Of a stretch of DNA of 34,605 bases, positions 7,881 through 15,350 are shown one piece after another. Made by a program: the position numbers and the translations under genes. Numbering within the stretch: position 1 is the stretch's first letter; every line of letters starts with the position of its first letter. Where the stretch lies: NCBI GenBank assembly GCA_036526135.1, contig DATCZA010000033.1, positions 1 through 34,605 on the forward strand, given 5' to 3'. The DNA comes from UBA2965 sp036526135. GTDB lineage: Bacteria > Pseudomonadota > Gammaproteobacteria > Pseudomonadales > Azotimanducaceae. Under the pieces are notes generated by a model. The model was given only the letters and a program-made list of their open reading frames with translations. It had not been told where the DNA came from and did not search any database.

Positions 7881-9401
7881 CTATTCCTCCAGGGTGACCC
7901 TCAGGATTTCCTGCACCGAGGTCACGCCGGAGAGCACCTTCATCTTGCCGTCGTCACGGATGCCTGGCGTTCTCTGGCGCGCAAAGGCCGTGAGCTCCTG
8001 CTCGGAGACCTGATCGTGAATGAGCTGGCGCATGTCGTCGTCCACGGGGACCAGCTCGTAGATGCCCGTGCGGCCGCGATAGCCGGTGCCCTGGCACGCA
8101 TCGCAGCCGCGCGCCTCGTAAACGAACGCGGAAGGCTGGTCGAGGAACTCGAGCTCCGAGGCCGTGGCGCTGCGGTGTTCCTTGCACTTCGGACAGAGCA
8201 CGCGGACGAGCCGCTGCGCCAGCATCCCCACCAGGCTCGAGGACAGCAGGAAGGGCTCGACGCCCATGTCGATCAGGCGGGTAATGGCTCCCACGGCCGT
8301 GTTGGTGTGGAGGGTGGACATCACGAGGTGCCCCGTGAGGCTTGCCTGGACGGCGACCTCGGCGGTCTCGATGTCCCGGATCTCGCCAACCATCACCACG
8401 TCGGGGTCCTGACGCAGAATGGCGCGAAGGCCGCGGGCGAAGGTCATGTCCGCCTTGGTATTCACCTGGGTCTGGCCGATGCCGGGCAGGTTGTACTCGA
8501 TGGGGTCCTCGACCGTCAGGATGTTGATGGTCTGGGTGCTCAGCTCGGCCAGGGAGGCGTAGAGCGTGGTGGTCTTACCCGACCCGGTGGGGCCGGTGAC
8601 CAGGAAGATGCCGTGAGGCTTGTGAACGATGTCGCGCAGCAACTCGAGCCCTTCGTTCGACATGCCCAGATTTTCCAGCCTCAACCGTCCTGCCTGCTTG
8701 TCCAGAAGCCGAAGCACCACCCGTTCACCGTTGCTGGCCGGCATGGTGGAAACCCGCACGTCGACTTCCCGGCCGCCTATGCGCAGGGAGATCCGGCCGT
8801 CCTGAGGAACCCGCTTCTCGGCGATGTCCAGGCGGGCCATGACCTTGATCCGGGAGACCAGCAGAGGCGCCAGCTGGCGCTTGGGTTTGACCACTTCCCG
8901 CATCACCCCGTCGACCCGGAACCGGACGATGAGGTCCTTCTCGAACGTCTCGATGTGAACGTCGGAAGCGTTTTCGCGAATGGCCTCGGCCAGCAGCGCG
9001 TTGATGAGCCGGATGATGGGCGCATCGTCCTCCTGCTCGAGAAGGTCTTCGGTCTCCGGGACCGAGTCGGCAAGGCTTGCGAGATCCATCTCGTCGCCCA
9101 TGTCCTCGACCATCTGGCGGGCGGCGGAGCCGTCCCGGGCGTAGGTCGCCGTGAGCAGTCTTTCGAACTCGTCCTGACCCACCATCTTCAGCTTCAGCTC
9201 GCGCCGCACCACGCGCTTGATCTCGGCCAAGGTGGTGAGGCTCGGCTGGACCTTGCAGGCTACCAGGGCCTGCTCCCGGGAGCCGGTTTCTCCCGTGATC
9301 AGAACGCCGAATCGGCGGGCAAAGGCGAAAGGCAGGGGCAACGGCGCGTCCTGCACCTGAGCTATGTCGGCGTCCGGCTCGTCATGTGCCAAGTCGCTCA
9401 T
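7881..9401 (-). CDS. gspE: Type II secretion system ATPase GspE
   Basis: GspE is the cytoplasmic hexameric ATPase that powers pseudopilus extension. I take the ATG ending at 9401 as the start (506 residues). The frame is open to 9512, but the family N-terminus LPLPFAFARRFGVL lies just after this Met, and a promoter-like sequence sits between 9430 and 9459. In this numbering the Walker A motif GPTGSGKTTT is at about 270, the Asp box TVEDPIEY at about 297, Walker B with MVGEIRD at about 336 and the His box STLHTN just after. The zinc-binding pairs CPKC (403, 406) and CDAC (433, 436) follow. It leads a gspE-to-gspM operon. gspC and gspD, which often precede it, are absent; pyrB diverges upstream instead. 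Confidence 0.97.
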   Translation of the reverse strand: MSDLAHDEPDADIAQVQDAPLPLPFAFARRFGVLITGETGSREQALVACKVQPSLTTLAEIKRVVRRELKLKMVGQDEFERLLTATYARDGSAARQMVEDMGDEMDLASLADSVPETEDLLEQEDDAPIIRLINALLAEAIRENASDVHIETFEKDLIVRFRVDGVMREVVKPKRQLAPLLVSRIKVMARLDIAEKRVPQDGRISLRIGGREVDVRVSTMPASNGERVVLRLLDKQAGRLRLENLGMSNEGLELLRDIVHKPHGIFLVTGPTGSGKTTTLYASLAELSTQTINILTVEDPIEYNLPGIGQTQVNTKADMTFARGLRAILRQDPDVVMVGEIRDIETAEVAVQASLTGHLVMSTLHTNTAVGAITRLIDMGVEPFLLSSSLVGMLAQRLVRVLCPKCKEHRSATASELEFLDQPSAFVYEARGCDACQGTGYRGRTGIYELVPVDDDMRQLIHDQVSEQELTAFARQRTPGIRDDGKMKVLSGVTSVQEILRVTLEE

Positions 9402-9429
9402 CTGGCGGTACTCGTACTGGGGCAGCCCA

Positions 9430-9459
9430 ATGATAGCAACCCAGGCACGCACCGCTAAA
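9430..9459 (-). promoter_or_regulatory. Candidate sigma70 promoter for the gsp operon
   Basis: On the minus strand TTTAGC (9454-9459) and TATCAT (9430-9435) are 18 bases apart. The -10 matches the consensus at five of six positions and the -35 only at three. Transcription would begin about 20 bases before the gspE ATG at 9401, which supports that start over the upstream open frame. Confidence 0.4.
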
Positions 9460-9589
9460 CCCAAAGATTCCAACCCGTGTGGCGCTGCCCTTGCTTCCGT
9501 GACGGTCATCACAAAGCGTGAACGGCGGCTCGTTTTCCCGTGACGCCGCGGTAGGTGTAGACTTGCGCAAATTCAGCCGGGGGACGCCG

Positions 9590-10606
9590 TTGGACTTCGT
9601 TGGCAGCCATATACTGTCGGTGGACCAGTTCACTCGTGAGGACATCGAGCACGTTTTCCGGGTCGCGGACGACATGCAGCCTTATGCGGATCGGGAACGG
9701 GTCACCCGGGTCCTGCAGGGCGCCATTCTCTCCAACATGTTTTTCGAGCCGAGCACCCGGACCCGCATCTCGTTCGGCTCGGCGTTCAACATGCTTGGCG
9801 GCGAGGTACGCGAGACCACTGAGGTAGCCGCGTCGTCACTGACCAAGGGGGAATCCCTTTACGACACCGCCCGCGTCCTCTCCGGCTACAGCGACGTCAT
9901 CGTGATGCGCCATCCCGAGGCCGGATCGGTGGCGGAGTTCGCCAAGGCCAGCCGGGTGCCCGTCATCAACGCCGGAGACGGTCCCAACGAGCATCCCAGC
10001 CAGGCGCTGCTGGATCTCTACACCATCCGCAAGGAAATGGAGAGCCGCGGCCGCGCCATCGACGATCTCCGGATCGCGCTGGTGGGTGACCTGCGCTACG
10101 GACGGGCCGTGCACTCCCTCTGCAAGCTGCTCGCGCTTTTCGAGCACGTCCACTACAAGCTGGTGTCCCCGCCCGAACTTTCCCTGCCGGCGGACATCGT
10201 GGCGTCGCTCAGAGCGGCCGGCCACGACGTGGAGGAGCACCACGAGCTGGAGACCGGCATCGATCACGTAGACATCCTCTACGTGACGCGCACCCAGGAA
10301 GAACGGTTTCCCGACCAGGAAGAAGCCGACCGCTACCGCGGGCTGTTCCGGGTCAACCAGGCCATCTACACGAAGAACTGCGAACCCAACACGGTGATCA
10401 TGCATCCGCTGCCACGGGACTCCCGCGCCCAGGCTCAGGAGCTGGACGACGATCTGATAGAAAACCCCAATCTGGCAATTTTCCGCCAGACGGACAACGG
10501 GGTTCTGATCAGGATGGCCTTGTTTGCGCTGGTGCTGGATGTGGCCGGCCAGGTGCACAACCACGCTCAGCCGGTGACGTGGTATACGGCCAAGCGGTTC
10601 CGCTAG
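9590..10606 (+). CDS. pyrB: Aspartate carbamoyltransferase catalytic chain
   Basis: PyrB condenses carbamoyl phosphate and aspartate, the committed step of pyrimidine synthesis. The carbamoyl-phosphate loop FFEPSTRTRISF, the HPSQALLDLYT segment and the late MHPLPRDSRAQA loop are all present, as is the SLTKGESLYDT lysine loop. The family N-terminus LDFVGSHILSVDQF begins at a TTG at 9590 preceded by a GGGGGA ribosome-like site, giving 338 residues. A GTG at 9518 would add 24 untypical residues without a ribosome site. A weak TTCCCG-17-TAGACT promoter fits between the two. This is the longer PyrB type, not the E. coli type. No pyrI or pyrC is adjacent. The stop shares a CTAG with the convergent gene. 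Confidence 0.96.
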   Translation: MDFVGSHILSVDQFTREDIEHVFRVADDMQPYADRERVTRVLQGAILSNMFFEPSTRTRISFGSAFNMLGGEVRETTEVAASSLTKGESLYDTARVLSGYSDVIVMRHPEAGSVAEFAKASRVPVINAGDGPNEHPSQALLDLYTIRKEMESRGRAIDDLRIALVGDLRYGRAVHSLCKLLALFEHVHYKLVSPPELSLPADIVASLRAAGHDVEEHHELETGIDHVDILYVTRTQEERFPDQEEADRYRGLFRVNQAIYTKNCEPNTVIMHPLPRDSRAQAQELDDDLIENPNLAIFRQTDNGVLIRMALFALVLDVAGQVHNHAQPVTWYTAKRFR

Positions 10607-11040
10607 CCTTTGGGGATACGAGGCACGCTGGCGGTCCAGGCCTTCGGCACGGTCTTGTAGCCGCGGCACTCCGCTAGAAAGCGGGTCGCCTGGCGCCAGG
10701 CCTTCTCGGCGCCGAGCCGCTTGACCGAGAACTCCCGGACGTGAGAGCGACCGTTGGTCTGAACCTGCACCCGGAAGGCGGGTGAGGGCCTGCGCACCAG
10801 GTTGATGCCGCGCACGCCCGTGCTGTGCCTGCGATCGGTAGAGGCCTCCCGCACGCGCTTGGCCTTGGCCTTCTCCTGAGCCTCCTGCCAGGCCTGGTCC
10901 TGTGCTTTCGCCTCGCGACGCACGCCCCGCTGCTGGGTCTTGTTCAGCCCGATGAGGCTGAAGTAACGCTGCTCGAGCTTGCCGTCGATGCTGCGGGCAA
11001 CCCGCAGAAGCTGGCCGTTGTTGAGTTCGTAAACCGCCAA
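10603..11040 (-). CDS. AP2-like DNA-binding small protein (unknown function)
   Basis: This 145-residue basic protein has unknown function. The N-terminus (AVYELNNGQLLRVARS, then QRYFSL) is followed by a lysine/arginine/glutamine-rich, probably helical linker at about 35-70. The C-terminal half, starting GVRGINLVRR and running through FRVQV, REFSVKRLGAEKAWRQA, resembles the three-strand plus helix pattern of AP2/ERF-type DNA-binding domains found in bacterial homing nucleases and integrases. No nuclease motif is seen. The start is a TTG at 11040, chosen because GAGGAG lies eight bases upstream (11049-11054). It follows etfA on the same strand and ends inside the pyrB stop. A DNA-binding role is inference. 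Confidence 0.75.
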   Translation of the reverse strand: MAVYELNNGQLLRVARSIDGKLEQRYFSLIGLNKTQQRGVRREAKAQDQAWQEAQEKAKAKRVREASTDRRHSTGVRGINLVRRPSPAFRVQVQTNGRSHVREFSVKRLGAEKAWRQATRFLAECRGYKTVPKAWTASVPRIPKG

Positions 11041-11059
11041 AATACTAACTCCTCGCTAA

Positions 11060-11082
11060 GGAACCTCGCAAAGACAGGTTCC
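11060..11082 (-). other. Hairpin in the etfA to AP2-like gene spacer
   Basis: GGAACCT (11060-11066) and AGGTTCC (11076-11082) form a perfect 7-base-pair stem with a nine-base loop in the 70-base gap after etfA. On the minus strand no T-run follows, so read-through to the AP2-like gene is plausible. It may mark the etfBA mRNA end or attenuate downstream transcription. Confidence 0.4.
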
Positions 11083-11110
11083 GTAGCCGTCAAATGTTTC
11101 TGTACGCGCG

Positions 11111-12040
11111 TCAGATCTGGGATTCCAGCTCCGGCAGCGCTTTGAAGAGATCGGCCACCAGGCCGTAGTCGGCCACCTGGAAAATCGGGGCGTCTTCGTC
11201 CTTGTTGATGGCCACGATCACCTTGCTGTCCTTCATGCCTGCAAGATGCTGGATGGCGCCGGAAATGCCCACGGCAATGTAGAGATCGGGTGCCACGATC
11301 TTGCCGGTCTGGCCCACCTGCATGTCGTTGGGGACGAAGCCGGCGTCCACTGCGGCTCGGGACGCGCCGATGGCAGCGCCGAGCTTGTCGGCTATACCTT
11401 CGAGCAGCACGAAGTTTTCCCCGCTCTGCATGCCGCGCCCGCCGGAGATGATGATGCTCGCCGCCGTCAGCTCAGGACGCTCCGATTTGGCCAGCTCTTC
11501 TCCAATAAAGCTGGACACCCCGGCATCGTGGGCGCTTGCCACGCTCTCGATGCTGGCCGAGCCGCCCTCGGCGGCCACGGGGTCGAAGGCAGTGCCGCGC
11601 ACGGACAGCACCTTGATGGCGTCGTTGGACTTCACCGTCGCCACAGCGTTGCCGGCGTAGATCGGCCGCTCGAAGGTATCCGGCCCGACCACACCCTGGA
11701 TGTCGGATATCTGCGCCACGTCGAGCACGGCTGCCACCCGGGGCAGAAAGTTCTTGCCGACCGTGGTATGGGCAGTGAGGATGTGGGAGTACCCGGCGCC
11801 AATTTCCGCCACCAGCGGCGCGACGTTCTCCGCAAGCTGATGCCCGTAGGCAGCATTGTCTGCCAGGAGCACCTTGTTGACCCCGGGAATCTTGGCGGCG
11901 GTTTCAGCCACCGCGCCGCAGCCTTCACCTGCGACCAGGATGTCGATGTCGCCGCCGATGGCCGTCGCGGCCGCCACCACCACCAGGGTGACCGGCTTGA
12001 GTTCCGCGTTGTCGTGGTCTGCAACTACCAATACGCTCAT
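11111..12040 (-). CDS. etfA: Electron transfer flavoprotein alpha subunit
   Basis: EtfA binds the redox-active FAD and, with EtfB, carries electrons from acyl-CoA and related dehydrogenases to ETF-ubiquinone oxidoreductase. The 309-residue length is standard. The C-terminal FAD domain has the diagnostic pattern: GRGMQSGENF, then VGQTGKIVAPDLYIAVGISG and AIQHLAGMKDSKVIVAINKD. The N-terminal ETF domain begins VLVVADHDNAELKP. Its ATG overlaps the etfB stop (ATGA), so the subunits are translationally coupled in the usual etfBA order. The enzyme that accepts its electrons is encoded divergently at 13051-14706. Confidence 0.98.
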   Translation of the reverse strand: MSVLVVADHDNAELKPVTLVVVAAATAIGGDIDILVAGEGCGAVAETAAKIPGVNKVLLADNAAYGHQLAENVAPLVAEIGAGYSHILTAHTTVGKNFLPRVAAVLDVAQISDIQGVVGPDTFERPIYAGNAVATVKSNDAIKVLSVRGTAFDPVAAEGGSASIESVASAHDAGVSSFIGEELAKSERPELTAASIIISGGRGMQSGENFVLLEGIADKLGAAIGASRAAVDAGFVPNDMQVGQTGKIVAPDLYIAVGISGAIQHLAGMKDSKVIVAINKDEDAPIFQVADYGLVADLFKALPELESQI

Positions 12041-12789
12041 GAGATTACCTTTGCCTCGTTCTTCAGCTTGTCGACCAGCTCCTCGACGCTCCCCACCTTG
12101 ATACCCGCCTGCCGTTCGGCCGGCGGTTTGACGGAAAGCGTCTCCACGGTGGGAGCAACATTCACCCCCAGCTCGTCCGGCGTGACGACGTCCAGAGGTT
12201 TCTTCTTGGCCTTCATGATGTTGGGGAGAGACGCGTAGCGCGGCTCGTTCAGCCGCAGGTCCGTGGTGACCACGCAGGGCAGCGTGACGGAGACCGTCTG
12301 CAGACCGCCATCCACCTCCCGCACGATCTGCGCTTTGCCATCGGCTACGGTGAGCTCCGAGGCGAACGTGCCCTGAGGCATCCCGGTCAGAGCGGCGAAC
12401 ATCTGGCCGGTCTGGGCGTTGTCACCATCGATGCTCTGCTTGCCGAAGATCACGATGTCGGCGTTTTCCCGCTCCTGCAGCGCCTTGAGCGCCTTGGCAA
12501 TGCCAAGAGGCTGCGGCTCCTGATCCGTCTCGATGAGCACCGCACGATCGGCCCCGAGCGCCAGGCAGGTTCTGAGCTGCTCCTGACAAACGGTGCCACC
12601 GACCGCCACGGCGACCACCTCGGTAGCCGTTCCGGCTTCCTTGAGGCGGACGGCTTCTTCCACGGAAATCTCGCAGAATGGGTTCAACGACATCTTGACG
12701 TTGTTCAGGTCGACGCCAGTGTTGTCGGGCTTGACCCGGATCTTGACGTTGTAGTCGACCACGCGTTTTACCGGAACCAGTACCTTCAT
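12037..12789 (-). CDS. etfB: Electron transfer flavoprotein beta subunit
   Basis: EtfB is the smaller ETF subunit; it binds AMP and docks with partner dehydrogenases. The 250-residue protein starts MKVLVPVKRVVDYNVKIRVKPD, typical of proteobacterial EtfB. It shows NPFCEISVEEAVRLKE, GKQSIDGDNAQTGQM and the signature region near VVTTDLRLNEPRYASLPNIMKAKKK that contains the recognition loop. A GAGGAATTC ribosome site lies directly before the ATG, and a good promoter (12865-12893) lies about 75 bases upstream. It is the first gene of etfBA, with ETF-QO divergent across a 261-base spacer. Confidence 0.98.
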   Translation of the reverse strand: MKVLVPVKRVVDYNVKIRVKPDNTGVDLNNVKMSLNPFCEISVEEAVRLKEAGTATEVVAVAVGGTVCQEQLRTCLALGADRAVLIETDQEPQPLGIAKALKALQERENADIVIFGKQSIDGDNAQTGQMFAALTGMPQGTFASELTVADGKAQIVREVDGGLQTVSVTLPCVVTTDLRLNEPRYASLPNIMKAKKKPLDVVTPDELGVNVAPTVETLSVKPPAERQAGIKVGSVEELVDKLKNEAKVIS

Positions 12790-12864
12790 GAATTCCTCGA
12801 ACGGCTAACAAGTTAAACAGAACAGCAGGTGCCGACGTTCCGACGGCTACCCGGAGGGGCGCGT

Positions 12865-12893
12865 ATTCTCCCTTGGGTCCTCACCGAGGTCAA
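12865..12893 (-). promoter_or_regulatory. Candidate sigma70 promoter for etfBA
   Basis: On the minus strand TTGACC (12888-12893) and GAGAAT (12865-12870) are separated by exactly 17 bases; five of six and four of six positions match the consensus. The position, about 75 bases before the etfB ATG, is sensible. Confidence 0.55.
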
Positions 12894-12952
12894 GACGAAG
12901 GGGGCCCGAGGATCGGCAGCGCAGAACCGGTGCGCGGGTGAAGGCCCTCCCC

Positions 12953-12958
12953 TATAAT
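12953..12958 (+). promoter_or_regulatory. Perfect -10 element before the ETF-QO gene
   Basis: A consensus TATAAT lies on the plus strand 93 bases before the ETF-QO start. No good -35 is visible 16-18 bases upstream, so an activator may be needed or the match may be chance. It sits about 60 bases from the divergent etfBA promoter, so one regulator could control both. Confidence 0.4.
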
Positions 12959-13050
12959 GTTTGAGCTAATATTTGAGCCCAGCAGCCCGCCCGGTCGGGG
13001 CCTTTGAAGCTGCGACGCAAACCCGCAAATCAAAGCAGTGGAGAGTCATC

Positions 13051-14706
13051 GTGGAAAGAGAGTCCATGGATTTCGACGTCGTCATCGTGGGCGGTGGTCC
13101 CTCCGGCCTGGCAGCTGCCTGCCGGCTGATGCAGCTGGCCGAATCATCGGGTCAGGAGCTGAGCGTCTGCCTGGTGGAGAAAGGCTCGGAGATCGGGGCG
13201 CACATTCTTTCCGGCGCCGTTTTCGAGCCCACCGCGTTGAACGAGTTGTTTCCCGACTGGGAGGAGCGTGGCGCGCCGCTGGACAACCCGGTGACCCTTG
13301 ACGAGGTCTACTATCTCGTCAACGAGGAAAACCGCCTGAAGATGCCGGGCTTCGCCGTGCCCAAAGTCACCCACAATCACGGCAACCACGCGATCAGTCT
13401 GGGCAACCTCTGCCGCTGGCTCGGGGAGCAGGCCGAGAACATGGGCGTGAACGTCTTTCCCGGATTTGCCGCCGCCGAGATCCTCTATGGGGAAGACGGG
13501 GCCGTGGCCGGCGTCGCCACGGGCGACATGGGCGTCGGCGCGGACGGCGAACACAAGGCAACTTACGCGCCCGGATACGAGCTCAGGGGCAAGTACACCA
13601 TCTTCGCCGAGGGCTGCCGCGGCCATCTCGGCAAGCAGCTGATGGCCAAGTTCGATCTGCAGCGGGATTCGGCCACCCAGCACTACGCCATCGGCTTCAA
13701 GGAACTATGGGACGTGACCCCCGAGAATCACGTGCCGGGCAAGGTGGTGCACACCATGGGCTGGCCTGGCAGGCACTTGAAAGGCATGTTCACCGGGTCC
13801 TACCTCTACCACCTGCCCAACCAGCAGGTGTCTCTCGGGCTGATCGTGGACCTGTCCTACAGCAATCCCCACGTGAGCCCGTTCGACGAGTTCCAGCGCT
13901 GGAAGCACCATCCGCTCATCGCCGAGACCCTCAGCGGGGGCAAGCGCGTCTCCTACGGTGCCCGGGCCATCGTCAAGGGCGGCCTGTCCGCGCTGCCCAA
14001 GCTGTCGGTGCCCGGCGCGCTGCTGGTGGGTGACGATGCCGGCTTTCTCAACATGACCAAGATCAAGGGCAGCCACACCGCCATGAAATCGGGCATGCTC
14101 TCGGCCGAAGCCGTCTTCGAGTCCCTTTCCGGCGGTTCCGCGGGCGGCGAGGACCTGTCCAGCTTCCAGGAGAAGTTCGACTCGTCCTGGCTGCACGAGG
14201 AGCTTTCAGCGGCGCGGAATTCCCAGCAGGCCATCCACAAGTTCGGCACCCTCGCCGGGGCCGCGTTCATCTGGGTGGACCAGACCCTGTTTCGCGGCAG
14301 GCTGCCGTTCACTCTGAAGGATCCCACGCCCGACCACGCCACGCTTAAGCCGGCCGCCCAAAGCAGGCGGATCGACTACCCCAAGCCCGACGGCGTGCTT
14401 TCCTTCGACAAGCTGTCCTCCGTCTTTCTTTCGAACACCAATCACGAGGAAGACCAGCCCTGCCACCTGGTGCTGGCCGACCCGGCCATTCCCATCAGCC
14501 AGAACCTGCCGGCCTACGACGAGCCGGCCCAGCGTTACTGCCCTGCCGGCGTCTACGAGGTGGTGGAGGAAAACGGCGGCGCCAGATTCCAGATCAACGC
14601 GCAGAACTGCGTGCACTGCAAGACGTGCGACATCAAGGACCCGGCCCAGAACATCAACTGGGTGGTTCCCGAAGGCACCGGCGGGCCCAACTACCCGAAT
14701 ATGTAG
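13051..14706 (+). CDS. etfD: Electron transfer flavoprotein-ubiquinone oxidoreductase
   Basis: ETF-QO is a membrane-bound iron-sulfur flavoprotein that oxidises ETF and reduces ubiquinone. I take the GTG at 13051, giving the family N-terminus MERESMDFDVVIVGGG (551 residues). A GGAGAG site lies just upstream, and the longer frame from 12973 adds untypical residues. The FAD dinucleotide motif GGGPSGLAAA is near 14-23. The ubiquinone-site region includes GRHLKGMFTGS and LIVDLSYSNPHVSPFDEFQ, followed by GDDAGFLNMTKIKGSHTAMKSG. The 4Fe-4S ligands are Cys497, Cys520, Cys523 and Cys526 (CVHCKTC). It diverges from etfBA, its electron donor. Confidence 0.98.
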   Translation: MERESMDFDVVIVGGGPSGLAAACRLMQLAESSGQELSVCLVEKGSEIGAHILSGAVFEPTALNELFPDWEERGAPLDNPVTLDEVYYLVNEENRLKMPGFAVPKVTHNHGNHAISLGNLCRWLGEQAENMGVNVFPGFAAAEILYGEDGAVAGVATGDMGVGADGEHKATYAPGYELRGKYTIFAEGCRGHLGKQLMAKFDLQRDSATQHYAIGFKELWDVTPENHVPGKVVHTMGWPGRHLKGMFTGSYLYHLPNQQVSLGLIVDLSYSNPHVSPFDEFQRWKHHPLIAETLSGGKRVSYGARAIVKGGLSALPKLSVPGALLVGDDAGFLNMTKIKGSHTAMKSGMLSAEAVFESLSGGSAGGEDLSSFQEKFDSSWLHEELSAARNSQQAIHKFGTLAGAAFIWVDQTLFRGRLPFTLKDPTPDHATLKPAAQSRRIDYPKPDGVLSFDKLSSVFLSNTNHEEDQPCHLVLADPAIPISQNLPAYDEPAQRYCPAGVYEVVEENGGARFQINAQNCVHCKTCDIKDPAQNINWVVPEGTGGPNYPNM

Positions 14707-14713
14707 GGAACTC

Positions 14714-14751
14714 GCCGGCCTGTCCGGTCCTGGTCAGAAACGAAGGCCGGC
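14714..14751. other. Inverted repeat between convergent etfD and DUF1285 gene
   Basis: GCCGGCCT (14714-14721) pairs perfectly with AGGCCGGC (14744-14751) across a 22-base loop. The second arm touches the DUF1285 stop codon. Neither strand has a T-run after it, but its place between two convergent genes fits a shared transcript-end hairpin. Confidence 0.35.
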
Positions 14752-15293
14752 TAGGAGACGCCGCCCAGGACGAACCGCTCGCCGCGGCTGTACAGACAGA
14801 GCTCGCCGGCTTCCTCCACGGCAAGCTCCACCAGCCGGTAGAAGACCGGCCGGGCAATGAGCGCTTCGAGCCCGTCACGCACCATCACGTAGGGCCTTGG
14901 CACGCCCCCGTGGTCCTCCACGCGCACGGGATGTGCGCTGTCGGCAACGACGGCATCGCCCGTATTGATGACGAAGACCAGGTCCTGCCCGCCGCTCTCC
15001 CCTCGAGCTTCGAAATCCACGGCCACGAACGGCGCGTCCTCGACCGTGATCAGGAGCTTTTCCGCCGGGGTCACCAGGCAATAGCCGTCGGAGTCCCGGC
15101 GCAGCACGGTGCTGAAAAGATCCACCATGTTCTTGCGCCGGATGGGCTCGCCTTCGTGATACCAGGTCCCGTCGGAGGCAATTCGGATGTCGATGTGGCC
15201 CACCCGGGCAGGATTCCAGCTCGCCACCGGCGGCAGCCGGCGGTCCCGCTGCGCCGAGACGATGGCTTCGAAGATGCTGCTGGTGTCCGTCAT
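14751..15293 (-). CDS. DUF1285 family protein
   Basis: The 180-residue protein matches my memory of the DUF1285 family, small soluble proteins of unknown role that are common in proteobacteria. The pattern is PPVASWNPARVGHIDIRI, then GTWYHEGEPIRRKNMVDLFSTVLRRD, YCLVTPAEKLLITVEDAPFVAVD and a C-terminal PVFYRLVELAV. There is no signal peptide or membrane segment. It follows moaA on the same strand after 57 bases and converges on etfD. Cotranscription with moaA is possible, but a shared function is not indicated. Confidence 0.88.
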   Translation of the reverse strand: MTDTSSIFEAIVSAQRDRRLPPVASWNPARVGHIDIRIASDGTWYHEGEPIRRKNMVDLFSTVLRRDSDGYCLVTPAEKLLITVEDAPFVAVDFEARGESGGQDLVFVINTGDAVVADSAHPVRVEDHGGVPRPYVMVRDGLEALIARPVFYRLVELAVEEAGELCLYSRGERFVLGGVS

Positions 15294-15350
15294 GTCGGAA
15301 AGAACGGCTTGCTTTGATGGGGCGCCGACCGGCAGATCGGTCTTACCCGC

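Noticed and set aside
7824..9458. Long plus-strand open frame (544 codons) opposite gspE/gspF
   Set aside because: It is antisense to well-supported gspE and gspF, has His/Asp/Gly-rich low-complexity content typical of reverse frames in GC-rich DNA, and no recognisable domain.
9518..9589. GTG at 9518 as the pyrB start
   Set aside because: It lacks a ribosome site and adds residues not typical of the family; TTG at 9590 has a GGGGGA site and the family N-terminus. Not fully excluded.
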